Assembly: GCA_016748015.1 (NCBI GenBank)
Contig: JAAOMT010000402.1
Location: 11,115 to 75,114, forward strand
Length of the DNA stretch: 64,000 nucleotides
Source of the DNA: Geosiphon pyriformis
Taxonomy: Eukaryota; Glomeromycota; Glomeromycetes; Archaeosporales; Geosiphonaceae
Direction: 5' to 3'
This document shows, one piece after another, positions 35,391-48,819 of this stretch. Within the stretch, counting starts at the first letter, position 1. Each line of letters opens with the position of its first letter. The notes below the pieces were generated by a model. That model saw nothing but the letters and a program-made list of their open reading frames with translations, was not told the DNA's origin and made no database searches. The position numbers were made by a program, and so were the translations under genes.

Positions 35391-38300
35391 TTTTGATGAT
35401 TTGTTTTAATCTGATTTGATATATGAAATGATTCAATTTCGAATGGATTTAGATCAAAGAGGTTCTAAGATGAAATCCAAAGGAACAAAGATGAACAAAG
35501 AAACTTTATAGAATATTTAAGAATTTTTTTATGTCAGATAGAATGAGTTTTTTGAATTTTTACCAAATATCGACAATGTTTATTTAAAGGGAAACTAATT
35601 TCCTGACCTTTTTGAACGAATTAAGTCAAAAAACTGGTCTGGGTAAAAATGAAAATCAAATAACCTAATTTTATGATGATGATGATAATGATGTATTGTT
35701 TGTGTCATTTTAAAAGATTTTCTTTCTTTGTTCTACGATCAGAAAAGCAAATAATTATGCATAAGATGATATTGGGAAAGGATTTTTTCAAAAGAGTCTT
35801 AACTTAATTATCTTAAATATGATTATGGTATACAACTTCATATGTCAAATATTTTTTATTAGATTCTAAATGGTTAAGTTCTAGAATAAAACTAGCTTTA
35901 AAAAAGATTATTTTAGAGCGTAATTTGACAATGATTAATTATATTTTCTATAAATTAAAACAGTTTTTGACAATTAGTATTTGAATCTATTTCAATGTAA
36001 ATTAAATTTGAGATATTATAAAAGATTCAAATTTATTATACCATATATTTTATATTACAAATTTTTTTTTAAATATTTATATTGAAAATAATTGTCGAGT
36101 AATTAGCGCAATAAAATTGTAATTAAATAAATTTTGCATTTTTGTTTGAATTGGTTAAAACATGAACCGATATAAATAATAATTATAATATTTTTTTTTG
36201 ATTATTTTGATTATTTATTTTTATAAGGTGGTATCATTTTGTATTTGGTAAAATTTATTTGTTTATTTGACTGTTTTTTTTTTACGTAAATCTGCGAATA
36301 ATAAATTCATTTATTAATGATATAAAATTATCAAATAAAAATCTGCTTTCAAGAGGATATTTTTTTAATTTTCTTTTAAATAAATTTTTTTAACTATAAT
36401 GCTAAGTAAATATTTTTTAATTTTTGAAAATCTATTAAATTTTTACAAATTTTAATAACATTTTAGATTGTTAAATGATATGATAAATTGTATATACAAC
36501 ATATATCGTGTATATTCTAAACAATTGTGATCTGGTTCTACAACATGCTTAAATTTTTTGGTTGTTTGTTAATGATGATGTAGTGTTTTGCTGACATGAT
36601 CATGACGTATTAATCATTTTGCTACATACAATGCACAAATTTCCTATCTCTATGCCTACAAGTATATTCACATATGAAAAATTAACAAAATTGCATGATT
36701 GACATAAAACCTATTATGCAAAATTTAACTGGTCATGAGATTTTCATTGAAGTTCGCAGAATTCTTGGGAATCATGATTTATTTATTTCACGAGGCTGTA
36801 CAGGTTGAATTTATTTATTTTTCATAAAATGATGAGTCTAATATAGATTAATTAAGATTGATTATGTGAGAACTGTGAGAACTGCTAAACCAAATGAGTT
36901 CTGTCATTATCTCCTTTTTAATTGCGTATTCAACCCTGTCTCGCTGCTAACAACGGGAATAGGAATTCCGGAAAAGAAAAAATTTGGGTCCCACATTACC
37001 TAACTTATTAATATCTCGGCTTCACATTATCTCAAATCAGTCATCAATTTTTAATGCTTTGTTATTGGTTGAGTTTTTTAATTATACTTTCTTATGATTG
37101 CCAGCATGAGAAAAAACCAGATTCTATCGATAAAATTTGGTGCTTTCGATATGTTGAGTGAAATAAACTAAATGAGAGAACTTAAAAACTAGATCTTTCA
37201 AGAAGTCATGCTTTTCTTTGTTTAGTCAAATAAAAATTCAATTTTCTTGAATACGCAAGTCATCTAAACGGAAAATTATTCCTCTAATCTTTAGGCTGAT
37301 AATATTTAGACTAATAAAATTTTTACAAAGAAAAAGTTTTTCTTTAAATCATGTATAACAGGAAAAAATTATATTTTATAATGTATTTTTAGCATCTGGA
37401 TACAGTATCATTTTCATCTTAATGCAATTGGTAAATTTTATTCAAATTATCATAAGTATTTAATATAAACCCAAAGTAAAAATTTTATCATCAAATTAAA
37501 AATTTACTAAAATTTTAATTTTTAAAACTGATTTTTGAATGTTAAAAGCAATGATAATAATTCTTATTTTTTTTGAATATATCTAATTCTTAAAAATCAA
37601 AGAAAAAATAATTAAATATTGAAATATAGGTTTACAAAGAAAATTTCGTTTAAAAAAAATTTTATTTAAATTAAAATCTTGATTTTTTGTAATTGATTTA
37701 TTTTAACCAAAAAAAAATTTTAAAATTGTTTCTTGTAAAATTGAAATTATGAGATTATCTATTTATAAACAATTATAATATCAATATAATAAAAAAGTTC
37801 TTTTAAATAAAAATTTTGACATTTAAAAATAATATAATTTATTAAAAAAAATTTATAGCCTGAAATTTTTTTTTTAAATAAAACAGTTATTTTTGATTTA
37901 AATAAAAATACACATGAATTAAATTTTTATAAATATATTCTATATATTGAAAATAGTTAATGAAACTCGGGATTTAAAAATATTTTTACTTTAAAAAAAA
38001 ATTTTAATATTACTCTTAATATTATTATTTAATTTAATTAAAGTAAATTTACTTTGAAAAAAAATTAAATAATTAATCTGATAAATTTTAATAAAAAACA
38101 AATGTATCCAAAATTTTTTTGAACTTCACATTATTTAAAAAGAAAATAATAAATCGGTTTTCTTCATTCTGTAAAAATTTGTCATTTTGATATGTTGAAA
38201 ATCAAAATATTTCGTTAAATTTTATATAAGAATTGACAATTTTTCTGCAACTTAAAAATTTATTTTGCGCATATAAAATAAGATTTATATATCCCTATAC

Positions 38301-38628
38301 ATTTTTATCAATCAAGAAATAATTTGAATGTTTCATTTTTAATCTATAGAAAAAATTCAAAAGCCAATTTGCATTTAACAAAAATTTTTCAGTACCTTAA
38401 TGAAAATTTTTTATTATGCATGAAATTATAAGATTTTAGAATAATTCCAGTTCATTGTAACAGTTACAAATTTTTCTCATTTATAGTTTTTTCTATATCA
38501 GAGGGAAATTAAATTCAATTAAATTAAACTAGATTAAATTAAGTAAAGTAATACAAGTTTTTTGGATTAAGATCAAAGAAATAATATTAGAAACCTAATG
38601 TCATGTTTAAAAATTTTGTGAATCGGAA
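35391..38628. other. Intergenic, AT-rich
   Basis: About 3.2 kb with no recognised gene. A short GAT/GATGAT tract lies near 35685. Confidence 0.6.
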
Positions 38629-40240
38629 TCAAGACCAATCCTCTTAAATATAAAAAAAAAAAGTGTTAAAATTTTTAAATGATAAATTTTATAAAAATTT
38701 TCGGTTAATTTCTTACCTTCAGGAAGATAGACAAATTCTGTTAAAATTGACATTAAGAGAAGAAAGAAAAAAAGTTTAAATAAGTTAATCCATAAAAATT
38801 TTCAAAATGAATAAAGTTAATCAATAAAAATCTTCAAAAATAAAAAAAAAAACTAAACCTTTTAAAAAATTAATCATTCGGAAAGTTAAAAGTCGACTTG
38901 AATAAACTGCTTTTGGATGAATATTGGGTGGTGATTTAGCTGTTTCCAATGTTTCTTTTACGAGTTTATCTGCTTCGGAAAACTGTAAATACTCAGTTGT
39001 AGAAGAGTAATTATTAAAACGTCCAAGATCATAAAGTCTCAATCTAACTTGAGTAACAGCAGGACGATTCGATGGAATACTATCCCAACATTCTTCTATT
39101 AGTTCAGCAAGACAAGGTGGAATATGAAAAGTGATTTCAGGTCTAATACCATTTAAAATATCTATGACAAGTTTGGAGTCATGAGGACGATCATGAAAAG
39201 GAGGCTTTCCTGTTGCCAATTCCCATAATAACATTCCGAAACTATAAATATCACCAGCTTTATCGAACTCTTCACCTCGTAAAACTTCAGGTGGTATGTA
39301 TGGAATTACTCCAAATATTCCTTTTTCTGCTAATTTCTTGTTAGCAGGTTGACATAATCCGAGGTCTGAAACATTTGCAAATTCTCCATTGGCCAGGCGA
39401 TAAATTAGAATGTTACCAGAGTGTAGGTCACGATGAACTAAACCAGCAGAATGAACTGTGATAAGACCTGACGCAATTCCTGAAGCTATTCTCAACCTAT
39501 CAGACCAATAGCTAGAATAAAAATTTGATGATAGATAATCTCGCATATCTCCATGTTCGGCAAATTCCATTACAAATCCGTAATCAAGTGTTTCCGGGTT
39601 TTGAGTGATCCCAATAACATCAGAAATACCAATCACAAATTCGGGGTTATTTGCCATTATAGAACTTTGAATATTTATCTATTAAGAGACACCCCCCCCC
39701 CCGTAAAAATTTTTATCAAGTTCAAAAATTAAAAAAATATAAAAAGATCAAATTTTCAATGAAAAATTACTCAATTACCTTTTTAAAGAGTTCATCCCCC
39801 TGTCTTGAATCATTCATAAATTTTACTGCAACATTTATCGATCCATTTCTTTTAAATTTCGTTTCACCATGGTGCTTTAAAGTCTCGAAATCAATCATTC
39901 CATCAATCCATGTTGCTTTATAAAAAATACCAAAACCTCCTTGGGCAATATAGGAAATATCTGTCAAACGTTCATATGGAATCCATTCATAGTGATGAAT
40001 CTCATTGTAGAGGTTGGGATTATAAATTGGATTTTTGATTATCTCGTCAATTGCTTGATTTCCACTTGAAAAATCTTTATATAGATTTTGAAAAATTATG
40101 ATTTTACATGTCGTGCAATCATTGTATCTATTATATCTCATGCTCAATTTGCATTTTTTACATTTATTACAATTATGAGGCTTTTCTGGTCGAGTTCTCT
40201 TGCATCGAAATTTTTTTATTGATGAAATCAATAAACCCAT
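38629..40240 (-). CDS. TKL protein kinase
   Basis: Exon 1 40240-39779 and exon 2 from 39678 join in phase 0. Exon 2 could be read to a stop at 38821, but its last codons come from a poly-A tract, so I prefer small exons 38737-38717 and 38642-38629, ending ...FVYLPEEDWS; this tail is uncertain. The N-terminus has paired Cys motifs (CNKCKKC and CTTC), possibly zinc-binding. The kinase domain has a Gly loop (AQGGFGIFYKA, about 100-109), VAVK with Lys140, HRDLHSGN with Asp238, DLG (Asp259) in place of DFG, PPE, and DIYSFGMLLWEL. All catalytic residues are present. Role and substrates are unknown; such kinases are greatly expanded in Glomeromycotina. Confidence 0.85.
39692..39702. repeat. Poly-C run in the kinase intron
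   Basis: A run of about 11 C inside the intron between kinase exons 1 and 2. This is unusual in such an AT-rich region and is a likely site of sequencing length error. Confidence 0.6.
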
Positions 40241-41340
40241 ATTCGGTATAAGAAACGTGGATGAAATGTGTTTGTCGATGTTTATGAATATTTTTGTTTT
40301 TCAATACACTTTCTCTTAAGTTAGGAATGAGAGTTTTTAAAAAAGTTTGGGAACGAGATAAAAATGACATCAACTTTTTTACGATTTGGGAAATCTGATG
40401 TTTTAATCGGTTTTTATTTATCGATAAACATTTCTATTTTGATGATCATACGTTACAATCGGAATATTTGGGCATCGAACAATGTTAATTTAAAGTTTTC
40501 CATTGTTTTGATAGACTTTTCCATGGAACAATGCCCCCGCTGTTCTGATCGGATCGAACATTAATCAGAGACTTTTTGTAAATATTCAAGATCTTTTAAC
40601 ATCAAAATAATTTATATATTAATATAAAATAATAATTTTTGAAAACTTTTGTATTTTTATAAAATGTCTGAAATCAATGTCAAATGAAATAAATTTTTTT
40701 CATTTTTCTTGGACTTTGATTTTTTAAGCTTATAAACAAACTTATGACATAAACATAAAAGTTTCAAGTATCAAAGGCATTAATAACTTTCTATATAAAT
40801 ATATATATAACATTTCTAAAAATTTACAATAAAAACAATTCCAGCATCACAATTCAATAAATAGGTCTTCTTATCACATACCAAGTAAAAGAGTCAATAA
40901 CCTTTTTTAATTCACTAACAAAATAAATGATCATTGTTTTTAATTAAAAACTATTTGTTTTGTTGTATTATAACAAATAGGTTTTGATTCAATCCAAAAA
41001 TTTTGATTTATTCCTTGATAAATGAACCAAAATATTTTGAAATTATCAAAAGGATTCTATTATCATTTAAAAGTGTACACAATGTAAAATTTCAAGAGAA
41101 TTTATTAGCAGTAAATGTCTCATTATTATTATTCAAAATGTTCGAACTTTCATTCTTTAAATTGCAAGTTAAACTGGGAATATTAAATTAATTGGCTTTC
41201 ATTTGATTTTATCTAAAGCCAAAAAAATAAGGCTTAATACTAAGAAGCAAACAATTTAGTAGCCTTTCTATTGAATAAATGACGGAAACCTGTATTATTC
41301 TTGAAAACACAAAATATTGTGATCCCTAAGATTTCTTTTG
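40241..41340. other. Intergenic
   Basis: Kinase upstream region followed by AT-rich sequence. No gene was recognised. Confidence 0.55.
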
Positions 41341-41691
41341 TTCACCAAACTCAATACTAGAAACCAAGTCAAATATAACGACAATAAAAAATTTAGTAAA
41401 CAACATTGCACTAATGCTAAATATATATAATTAAGATTCAAAATAATATCTATATACTTTGGTTGTAAATAGTTTTAATAACTTTTCTTTTGTTTTTCAT
41501 TATTAAAAGTTAAATAATCATGTAAAGAGCCTAAATTAGTATTATATTAATTTAGATAAAATTCTAAAGTTCCCCTTGAAAAAGTATAAATTAGAAGGAA
41601 TGGCTATGACTTTTATAAATTTCGGTCGATAATAAATTGTTGACGGTGATGGATTGAAGAGGAGAATTATTATTGTGGATAAAATGTAACT

Positions 41692-41823
41692 TTACATAAT
41701 CGAGCATTGGCCGGTACCACTACCGTCGTCTGGGTCACCGGTTGGTCCTTTAATAGACCCGTTACCCGGAGCGATAATTGAGAGGGGATTAAAGGACGAT
41801 TGATTGTTGGTTGTTGGTTGCAT
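41692..41823 (-). CDS. 43-residue CaaX-box peptide gene, copy C (candidate lipopeptide pheromone precursor)
   Basis: ATG at 41823, TAA at 41694-41692. The encoded peptide is identical to copies A, D and F, ending GTGQCSIM. Compared with copy F, its inverted-repeat partner, there are six base differences, all synonymous (for example GGC/GGG, AGC/AGT, ACT/ACC, ATC/ATT). It has a conserved leader and TATA box. It is transcribed outward from the inverted-repeat centre. Confidence 0.8.
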   Translation of the reverse strand: MQPTTNNQSSFNPLSIIAPGNGSIKGPTGDPDDGSGTGQCSIM

Positions 41824-41924
41824 TTTTTCAAATTATTTGATTTACTTTTAACGTTATTGTTTTGCTTTTTGTCTTTGTTATTTCAGTGAGATTGAGGGAA
41901 AAGAAATTGGGAAAGCACCACCAG

Positions 41925-41931
41925 TTTTATA
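41925..41931 (-). promoter_or_regulatory. TATA box of CaaX gene copy C
   Basis: TATAAAA in context GCTATAAAACTGG, about 100 bp upstream of the ATG. Confidence 0.65.
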
Positions 41932-43045
41932 GCAAAACATCATAGTCTTCACGCTAAAATTAAGTATTAGAAACAATACTAAATAAATCAGAATAATAAA
42001 ATGCAAAAAATGTGACTAATAATAAGTTGCGTTTATTGTTCTTTTTAATCATTATTTCGATGGATGCATTGTTAAGCTATCTCAACAATGCCCCAAATAT
42101 TTAAAACAAAAAATTATTTATTTGATCATCAGTCAAAAAAGGTTGGAGATGGAGCATTATTCTTTGATATCATACCCCCTATTTAATAAAACTATAGTAC
42201 GGTAATGGTACAAATTCAGCCATTAAGGAGATTGCCTATGTGTTTATCTTTAGTTATGCATTAATTCATAAAACCGAAAACAGGATTTTCTTAAGAACAA
42301 TGCTAAAAGCATTGCTTTAATATTTGATTATTCAGTTCCTAATAATCACTTGACGCTATGTATCACTAAAATTCAAATAGATTTCATTCTTGATAAATTA
42401 AGATTGTGTTTTTGGGAGCAAAATATCCTTATATTCCTAATTTTTTAGATGCAAATAAGAGAGTTTGCTATTTTTCTGGTGTAAAACAGCAGTCTATGAA
42501 GAAATGAATTTACCGTATTGTTCTTTGTTGGTCAAGTTTGGAAATTAATCGGAATTGATAAATTTTAATTAATTAATTAATGTCAACTACTAACCATTTT
42601 GCTACATATGAATTTTGAGCTGAGAATACTTATACGGAAATTAATCTTGAAAATTACAAACTTTTTATTAGATCTAATTCTGTGGAACCACAGTATGTGT
42701 AAATATTTTTAAATCATTACTACCAAGTATTTGATGGTAAATTTTGCTTGTAAAATCAAGATTAAGTTTAGCAAACAGGGAAAGCCGGAGAATTGAATAG
42801 GTTTTTTCCAGTTTGGAATTTGCTAACTAGCTTAATAAACTGCAAGATGAATTGAACTATTTTTCTCAGAACAAAATCTTTAAATGAAAAAATAAATATC
42901 TTTCTATTTAAATTTAAAAATTACTCAATTATTTTGTAAATTTCAATAATTCCTATGAAATTTTTTGAGAATTTATTCAATTCAATTTTTCTGGCTAAAT
43001 CGATACTTAGTTTCCAAATTTCCAAATTTTTGGCTTTGAGCATTA

Positions 43046-43234
43046 TTAAATAAAGGTCAATGTCACTTCAAAATCTTCTCTCTTTAAATATCTCACTTTT
43101 AAAGGTAGTAACTTTGTATTGTGATTATTTTGATCAAGCAATATTTTTGAATAAAAAATTGTTTCATAATGAAGATGCCTATTGTAAGTTTTATTCAAAT
43201 GGCTACTCTTGAAATCTTCAAACAAATTATACAT
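43046..43234 (-). other. Short ORF in the 3' flank of CaaX copy D, similar to 47514-47741
   Basis: A 62-codon frame sharing LKxRYLKREDFExTLT and DQNNxN with the 75-codon frame at 47514-47741 in the opposite arm. The pair may be a decayed exon fragment carried by the repeat. Similarity is expected from the inverted repeat itself, so coding status is doubtful. Confidence 0.2.
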
Positions 43235-43896
43235 AAGCTAGTAATAAAATTATTTTATTCACATCTCTTGCAAAAATATTACATGACTATTTCCCAGTTT
43301 TAGGCAATCAGTATCGTATAAAAATTTATTTTATAACATTTTATTTGTATTGATATTAAAATCTTCGCCCAATTTTTGAATTGGAACTAATCATAAAATA
43401 ACTTTTTGTATAACCCAAAATTAAATAATTTACTGAATCAAAACACAGTATAAAAGTTTGTTTCAATCATTAAAATATTGTTTCTGCCATTTTAAGAAAT
43501 TATCCTTTAATTTCAAGCCATGGTTCAAAGATATTTATAGAAGACCTGAATAACTTTCTTTATTGGTGATAAAATTTTTGAAAAAAAACTTGCTTTTTCC
43601 AAATTAGCTATTTTTTGTGCTATTTTTTATTGGTAGATTAATATTATATTATATAAAAACAAGTCATGATATAAAATTATTTAAAAATCTAGTCAAAATA
43701 CATTGCCCTAAATGCTAATATATAATTAAGATTAAAACAAGGAACGAGAAATTCTCCTAATAATGTATATATTTGAAAGGTTAGGCAACTATGTAAAGAG
43801 TTTAAATTCGGCAATAAACCGGAGGTAACGGCCTTAATTCGGTTGATAGTAATTCGGTGACGGTGAGGAGGATCTTTAATGCGACTAATATCGAAT

Positions 43897-44028
43897 TTAC
43901 ATAATTGAGCATTGACCGGTACCGCTACCATCATCTGGATCACCGGTTGGTCCTTTAATAGAGCCATTGCCCGGAGCGATAATTGAGAGGGGATTAAAGG
44001 AAGATTGATTATTAGTTGTTGGTTGCAT
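43897..44028 (-). CDS. 43-residue CaaX-box peptide gene, copy D (candidate lipopeptide pheromone precursor)
   Basis: ATG at 44028, TAA at 43899-43897. Same peptide as copies A, C and F although the DNA differs from copy F at 12 positions, every one a synonymous third-base change. This is the strongest sign in the window that the 43-codon ORF is translated and under purifying selection. It ends GTGQCSIM (CaaX). Leader and TATA box are conserved. Confidence 0.82.
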   Translation of the reverse strand: MQPTTNNQSSFNPLSIIAPGNGSIKGPTGDPDDGSGTGQCSIM

Positions 44029-44129
44029 TTCTTCAAATTGTTTGATTTACTTTAAATGTTATTGCTTTGATTTTTTCTCTTTGTTATTTAGTTAGATTGA
44101 ATGAAAAAAATTTGGGAAAGCACTCCCAA

Positions 44130-44136
44130 TTTTATA
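44130..44136 (-). promoter_or_regulatory. TATA box of CaaX gene copy D
   Basis: TATAAAA, about 100 bp upstream of the ATG. Confidence 0.65.
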
Positions 44137-44460
44137 GCAAAACATCATAGCCTTCACGCTAACATCTATCATCAGAAACAATAGTAACTTAAACACAATG
44201 TTAAAAATGCAAAATCGATAGAAAATCATAAATAATATGTTGAATTTATTGTTTTTTAGATTATTGATTGACAGATGCATTGTTAAGATATTTAAACAAT
44301 GCTCAAAAGATCTAAAAAGCATATTGCGTTTCAAAATTCATTATCAATTAAAGAAGGATTAGAGAAGGCATTTTATTCATAACATGTAATATTAAACATA
44401 CATACGATACAATTCAGCCATTGAGAAGGTTTTTTACCATGTATACATTATATATTAGCT

Positions 44461-46149
44461 TTACATTAATTAACATGCTGAAACCAGAGTTCGAAAAACG
44501 TGATATTTTTGCAAGAGTAATGCTCAAAGCCTTGCACTAAGTTTGATTATTCAATTTTTCTACCCTATGTAAATTAAATTTGACCATTGATGATTCAAAA
44601 TTCTCTTTTTGAAGCAAATATGCTTTAGATATTTCTATTTTCATTGTGTTTATTCAGAAATAAAAGATATTTCCTGTTTTCCATCTACAAATAACCATCT
44701 ATAAGAAATATATATCGTCATATTTTTCTTTATCATTCAATTTTGGAATTCATTGGAATGGATAAAATTTTTTCATTCATACGTAGTTGATGGGAATATA
44801 ATATTGGACTCCAAGCAATTTTACTAATCAAGGATTGGACCAAAAAATAGCTATGCAAAAAATCAATTGATTTACTTAAATAAATTAAAGCTTTTCATTA
44901 GATATGATTTTCAGCTGTATTTATTTTTTTAGAAATATTTATAAAGATAATTTTGCAGGCTACTCTTGTGATGATTGTTACCATATGGCAATAATATTTC
45001 ATGTTTTGTGTTTGGTCATTGATATAGGTTTGAGAATGTTCTTGCTTGAAGTTAATTTCATTTGCAAAATGAAGATTAATTATAATAAACAGGCGAATGA
45101 GGATGTATAAATTTTTAGTTTATAAAGCTAGCATCAAATTACAAGGATAAATTGCCTTAATTTTCTGAATTTTCTGTAGGGAATCAAATAAAACTTAATA
45201 AATTGTAGTTTCAAATACCTAAAAAGGCTATGAAAATACAAACATTAGATTTTTGTTTAACAATAATAAATATAATAGATTATTTTATATTTTAAAATAA
45301 TTATTATTTATTCTTGAAAAGTAATTAAAATTTTTAATAATATACAGTTTTTTAGATATTGTTTCTAAAATTGCAAAAATTTTATTATTGGGATTGAATA
45401 TATCTTCAATTTTAATCAGACTAATATTATTTTTTTATTAATCATATGATTTTGGTTGAAACTGCATTTGTTTTTAAGCCTTATTATATTGTTAATTTTC
45501 AATTTTCTGTTTCTAACAATAAATTGATAAACTTCCACATAAAATAATATATGTAAATCAATTTTAAAAGTTTTTGAGTAAATGATTAAAAAAACTTAAA
45601 TTTAGATTTGACTTCTTTGTTAATAACATAATTGTAAATTAGCACATAAATTCTAAATATTTGTTTATTATTTCATATATTACAACCAATTTCATTATAT
45701 TTTAAATCAATAATCTGTTTTTTGCGTGTTGTATCTATATGTTTTTGAAAAATCGTTTATTTGGCAACTTTTAAGATACATTAAAGTAAGAAAAAGTAGC
45801 CAAGTATAAATGCCAATGACATTGAAAAATTTTATATTTTTTATTAATATGTATGGCATATCCAATTAGGGTGATTCAGGAAATAAATAATTCAAAACGT
45901 TTCTTTAAAACAAATTTCATAAATTGTTATTGTTACCAAGGAAACTAGAAGGCTTTTTAATTTGCATTAAAGAAATTTCAATTCCAATCTCTAAAATATT
46001 TTTTGGTTCGGAATATTCAAAAAATACTTCTAGTCATAAATTTCAAATTCAAAGTTCTTTTATTTTTTTTCCTATCACACAAGAATAGAACAATCAATAT
46101 TTTTATTATTTTCTGTAAAAAATTCTCATTAATACAAAGGTGCCGAGAA
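44461..46149. other. Spacer of the inverted repeat
   Basis: 44.46-44.95 kb resembles the far 5' flank of CaaX unit B (27.7-28.2 kb, inverted). The centre at about 45.1-46.1 kb is AT-rich. A 68-codon frame at 44904-45110 has no recognisable features. Confidence 0.5.
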
Positions 46150-46483
46150 TTATGAATTGGTGGACACCTGATATATAATGTACAAATGTAAAAAACCTTC
46201 TCAATTGCGGGATTTGTACCGTATTTATGTTTAATATTATATGCTATTAAAAACTATGCCTTCTCTAATTTTTCTTTAACTGATAATCAATTTTGAAAGC
46301 TAATATGCTTTCAGATCTTTTGGGGCATTTTTTAATATCTTAAAACTGCATCTGTCAATAAATAAATGAAAGAACAATAAATTTAACAAATTATTTGTAA
46401 TTTTCTATCGAGTTTTGCTTTTTAAACTTATGATCAAGTTATTATTGTTTCTAATTTTTGATGTTAGGATTAAACTGTCTTGC

Positions 46484-46490
46484 TATAAAA
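46484..46490 (+). promoter_or_regulatory. TATA box of CaaX gene copy E
   Basis: TATAAAA, 107 bp upstream of the ATG at 46591. Confidence 0.6.
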
Positions 46491-46590
46491 CTAAAAGTGC
46501 TTCCCCAATTTCTTTTCATTCAATCTAACTAAAATAACAAAGAGAAAAGCAAAACAATAACATTTAAAGTAAATCAAATAATTTGAAGAA

Positions 46591-46722
46591 ATGCAACAAA
46601 CAACCAATGATCAATCTTCCTTTAATTTTCTCTCAATTATCACTCCAGGTAATGCCTCTATTAAAGGACCAACCGGTGACCCAGACGATGGTAGCGGTAC
46701 CCGTCAATGCTCAATTATGTAA
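46591..46722 (+). CDS. 43-residue CaaX-box peptide gene, copy E (sequence variant)
   Basis: Open over the full 44 codons but with six replacements relative to the common peptide: P3Q, N7D, P13F, A18T, G22A and G38R. The core IKGPTGDPDDGSGT and the CaaX box QCSIM are kept. It is the inverted-repeat partner of copy D. G38R lies two residues before the prenylated Cys, so if a short mature lipopeptide is released this copy would encode a different product. It could equally be a copy under relaxed constraint. Confidence 0.72.
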   Translation: MQQTTNDQSSFNFLSIITPGNASIKGPTGDPDDGSGTRQCSIM

Positions 46723-47513
46723 AGTCAGTTATTATTGACATTAGTCATCCTCCTCACCGTTACCAAATTACTATCAACCGAGATTTGCAAAGCTTAAGGC
46801 TGTTACCTCCGTTTTATGTTGAATTTGAACCCTTTACATGATTACCTAGCCTTCAAATATACATGTCATTAGGGGAATTTCTCTTTCACTGTTTTAATCT
46901 TAATTATACATTAGCATTTAGTGCAATGTAGTTTACAATATTATTAAATAATTTTATATTATGACTTGTTTTATAAAATATAATTAATCTACGAAATAGA
47001 TATAAAATAATCCCGTATCAAACTTAATCAAAATAACACAAAAAAGATATCTACTCTGGAAAAAGGCAAATATTTTTTTCATTAACTTTTTTTGGATTTA
47101 TTAACAATAAATAAAGCTATTCAGGCTTTCTATAAATATCTTTTAACTATAGCTTGAAATTCAAAGGTATTTTCTCAATATGGCAAAAACAATGTTTTTT
47201 TGATTGAAACAAACTTTTATACTGTGTTTTAATTTAGTATATCTATTATGTAGAATTTTTAATCGAAATTGATTTATTTATTTTGAAGTTTTCGTAAAAA
47301 AATCTGCGGCATTTTATCATTGTAGAAAAGTTTCCTCAACAAGAAAGATAGTTTCGGTATGCGTGATAAAAGATATTGTACAGACAAATCAAACTTGGTA
47401 GAGAAATAGACTGTTATATAGATATTGTTTACCTAAAACTAGTAAATACTCATGTAATATCTTTGCAAAAAATTTGAATAAAGTGATTCGATTACTAGCT
47501 TAGGTATAATTTT

Positions 47514-47741
47514 TTGAACATTTCACGAAAGAGCTATTTGAATGAAACCTACAATTGGTATCTTCTGTATGAAACCACTTTTTTTAATTTTTCAACATCA
47601 ACAACATTGCATGATCAAAATAATTACAATAGAATGTTCTCACCTTTAAAGTTGAGATATTTAAAAAGAGAAGATTTTGAAATGACACTGACCTTATTTA
47701 ATAATGATCAAACCCAGAAATATAAAGATTTAAAAATTTAG
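47514..47741 (+). other. Short ORF in the 3' flank of CaaX copy E
   Basis: A 75-codon frame with RYLKREDFEMTLTLFNNDQ near its end, paired with 43046-43234. It may be a remnant of a larger gene. No family was assigned. Confidence 0.2.
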
Positions 47742-48711
47742 TATTTACAGACTAAGAATTTAATAGGTATCATTAATATTTACAAAATAATTAAGTAATT
47801 TTTAAATTTAACTAGAAAAATTTTCATTTATTTATTTAAAGATTTTGGACATCTATATATTTTATTTTGTTCTTAAAAAAATAGATTAATTCATCTTTGG
47901 AATTTGCTAACTAGCTTAATAAAGAGCAAAGTGGAAAACCTATTCAATTCCTCGGCTTGCCCTGTTTACTAAGCCTAATCTTTGATATTTGCAAGCAAAA
48001 TTAACCATCACAGGATCAGATCAAATGAAAAATTTAAGGTTCTCAAAATTAGCTTTCTGCACAAGTATTTGAATTAAAAAACTTATCATTTCTGATTAAT
48101 TTCTAAACTTAACTAATAAAGGACAATATGATAAATTCATTTTTTCATAGACTGGTGTTTTACACTAGGAAAATAGCAAATCTTTTATTTTTCATCTAAA
48201 AATTAGAAATATAAGGATATTTTGCTCCCAAAAACACAATCTTAATTTATCAAGAATGAAATCTATTTGAATTTTAGTGATACATAGCGTCAAGTGATTA
48301 TTAGGAACTGAATAATCAAATATTAAAGCAATGCTTTTAGCATTGTTCTTAAGAAAATCCTGTTTTCGGTTTTATGAATTAATGCATAACTAAAGATAAA
48401 CACATAGACAATCTCCTTAATGGCTGAATTTGTACCATTACCGTACCGTAGTTTTATTAAATAGGGGGTATGATATCAAAGAATAATGCTCCATCTCCAA
48501 CCTTTTTTGACTGATGATCAAATAAATAATTTTTTGTTTTAAATATTTGGGGCATTGTTGAGATAGCTTAACAATGCATCTATCCAAATAATGATTAAAA
48601 AGAACAATAAATGCAACCTCTTATTAGTCACATTTTTTGCATTTTATCATTCTGATTCATTTAGTATTGTTTCTAATACTTAATGTTAGCGTGAAGACTA
48701 TGATGTTTTGC

Positions 48712-48718
48712 TATAAAA
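48712..48718 (+). promoter_or_regulatory. TATA box of CaaX gene copy F
   Basis: TATAAAA in context GCTATAAAACTGG, 108 bp before the ATG. Confidence 0.65.
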
Positions 48719-48819
48719 CTGGTGGTGCTTTCCCAATTTCTTTTCCCTCAAGCTCACTGAAATAACAAAGACAAAAAGCAAAACAATAACGTTAAAAGTA
48801 AATCAAATAATTTGAAAAA

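Larger units (their letters stand above)
41340..44460 (-). repeat. Left arm of large inverted repeat (CaaX units C and D)
   Basis: The arm reads as the imperfect reverse complement of 46150-49300. Matches run through both CaaX genes, their flanks and the stretch between them. Each arm is about 3.1 kb and the spacer about 1.7 kb. Edges were placed by eye. Confidence 0.7.

Noticed and set aside
43689-44036. 115-codon minus-strand ORF overlapping CaaX copy D
   Set aside because: It is an alternative frame over the 43-codon gene. It is not open in the other copies, while the 43-codon frame is conserved with synonymous changes.
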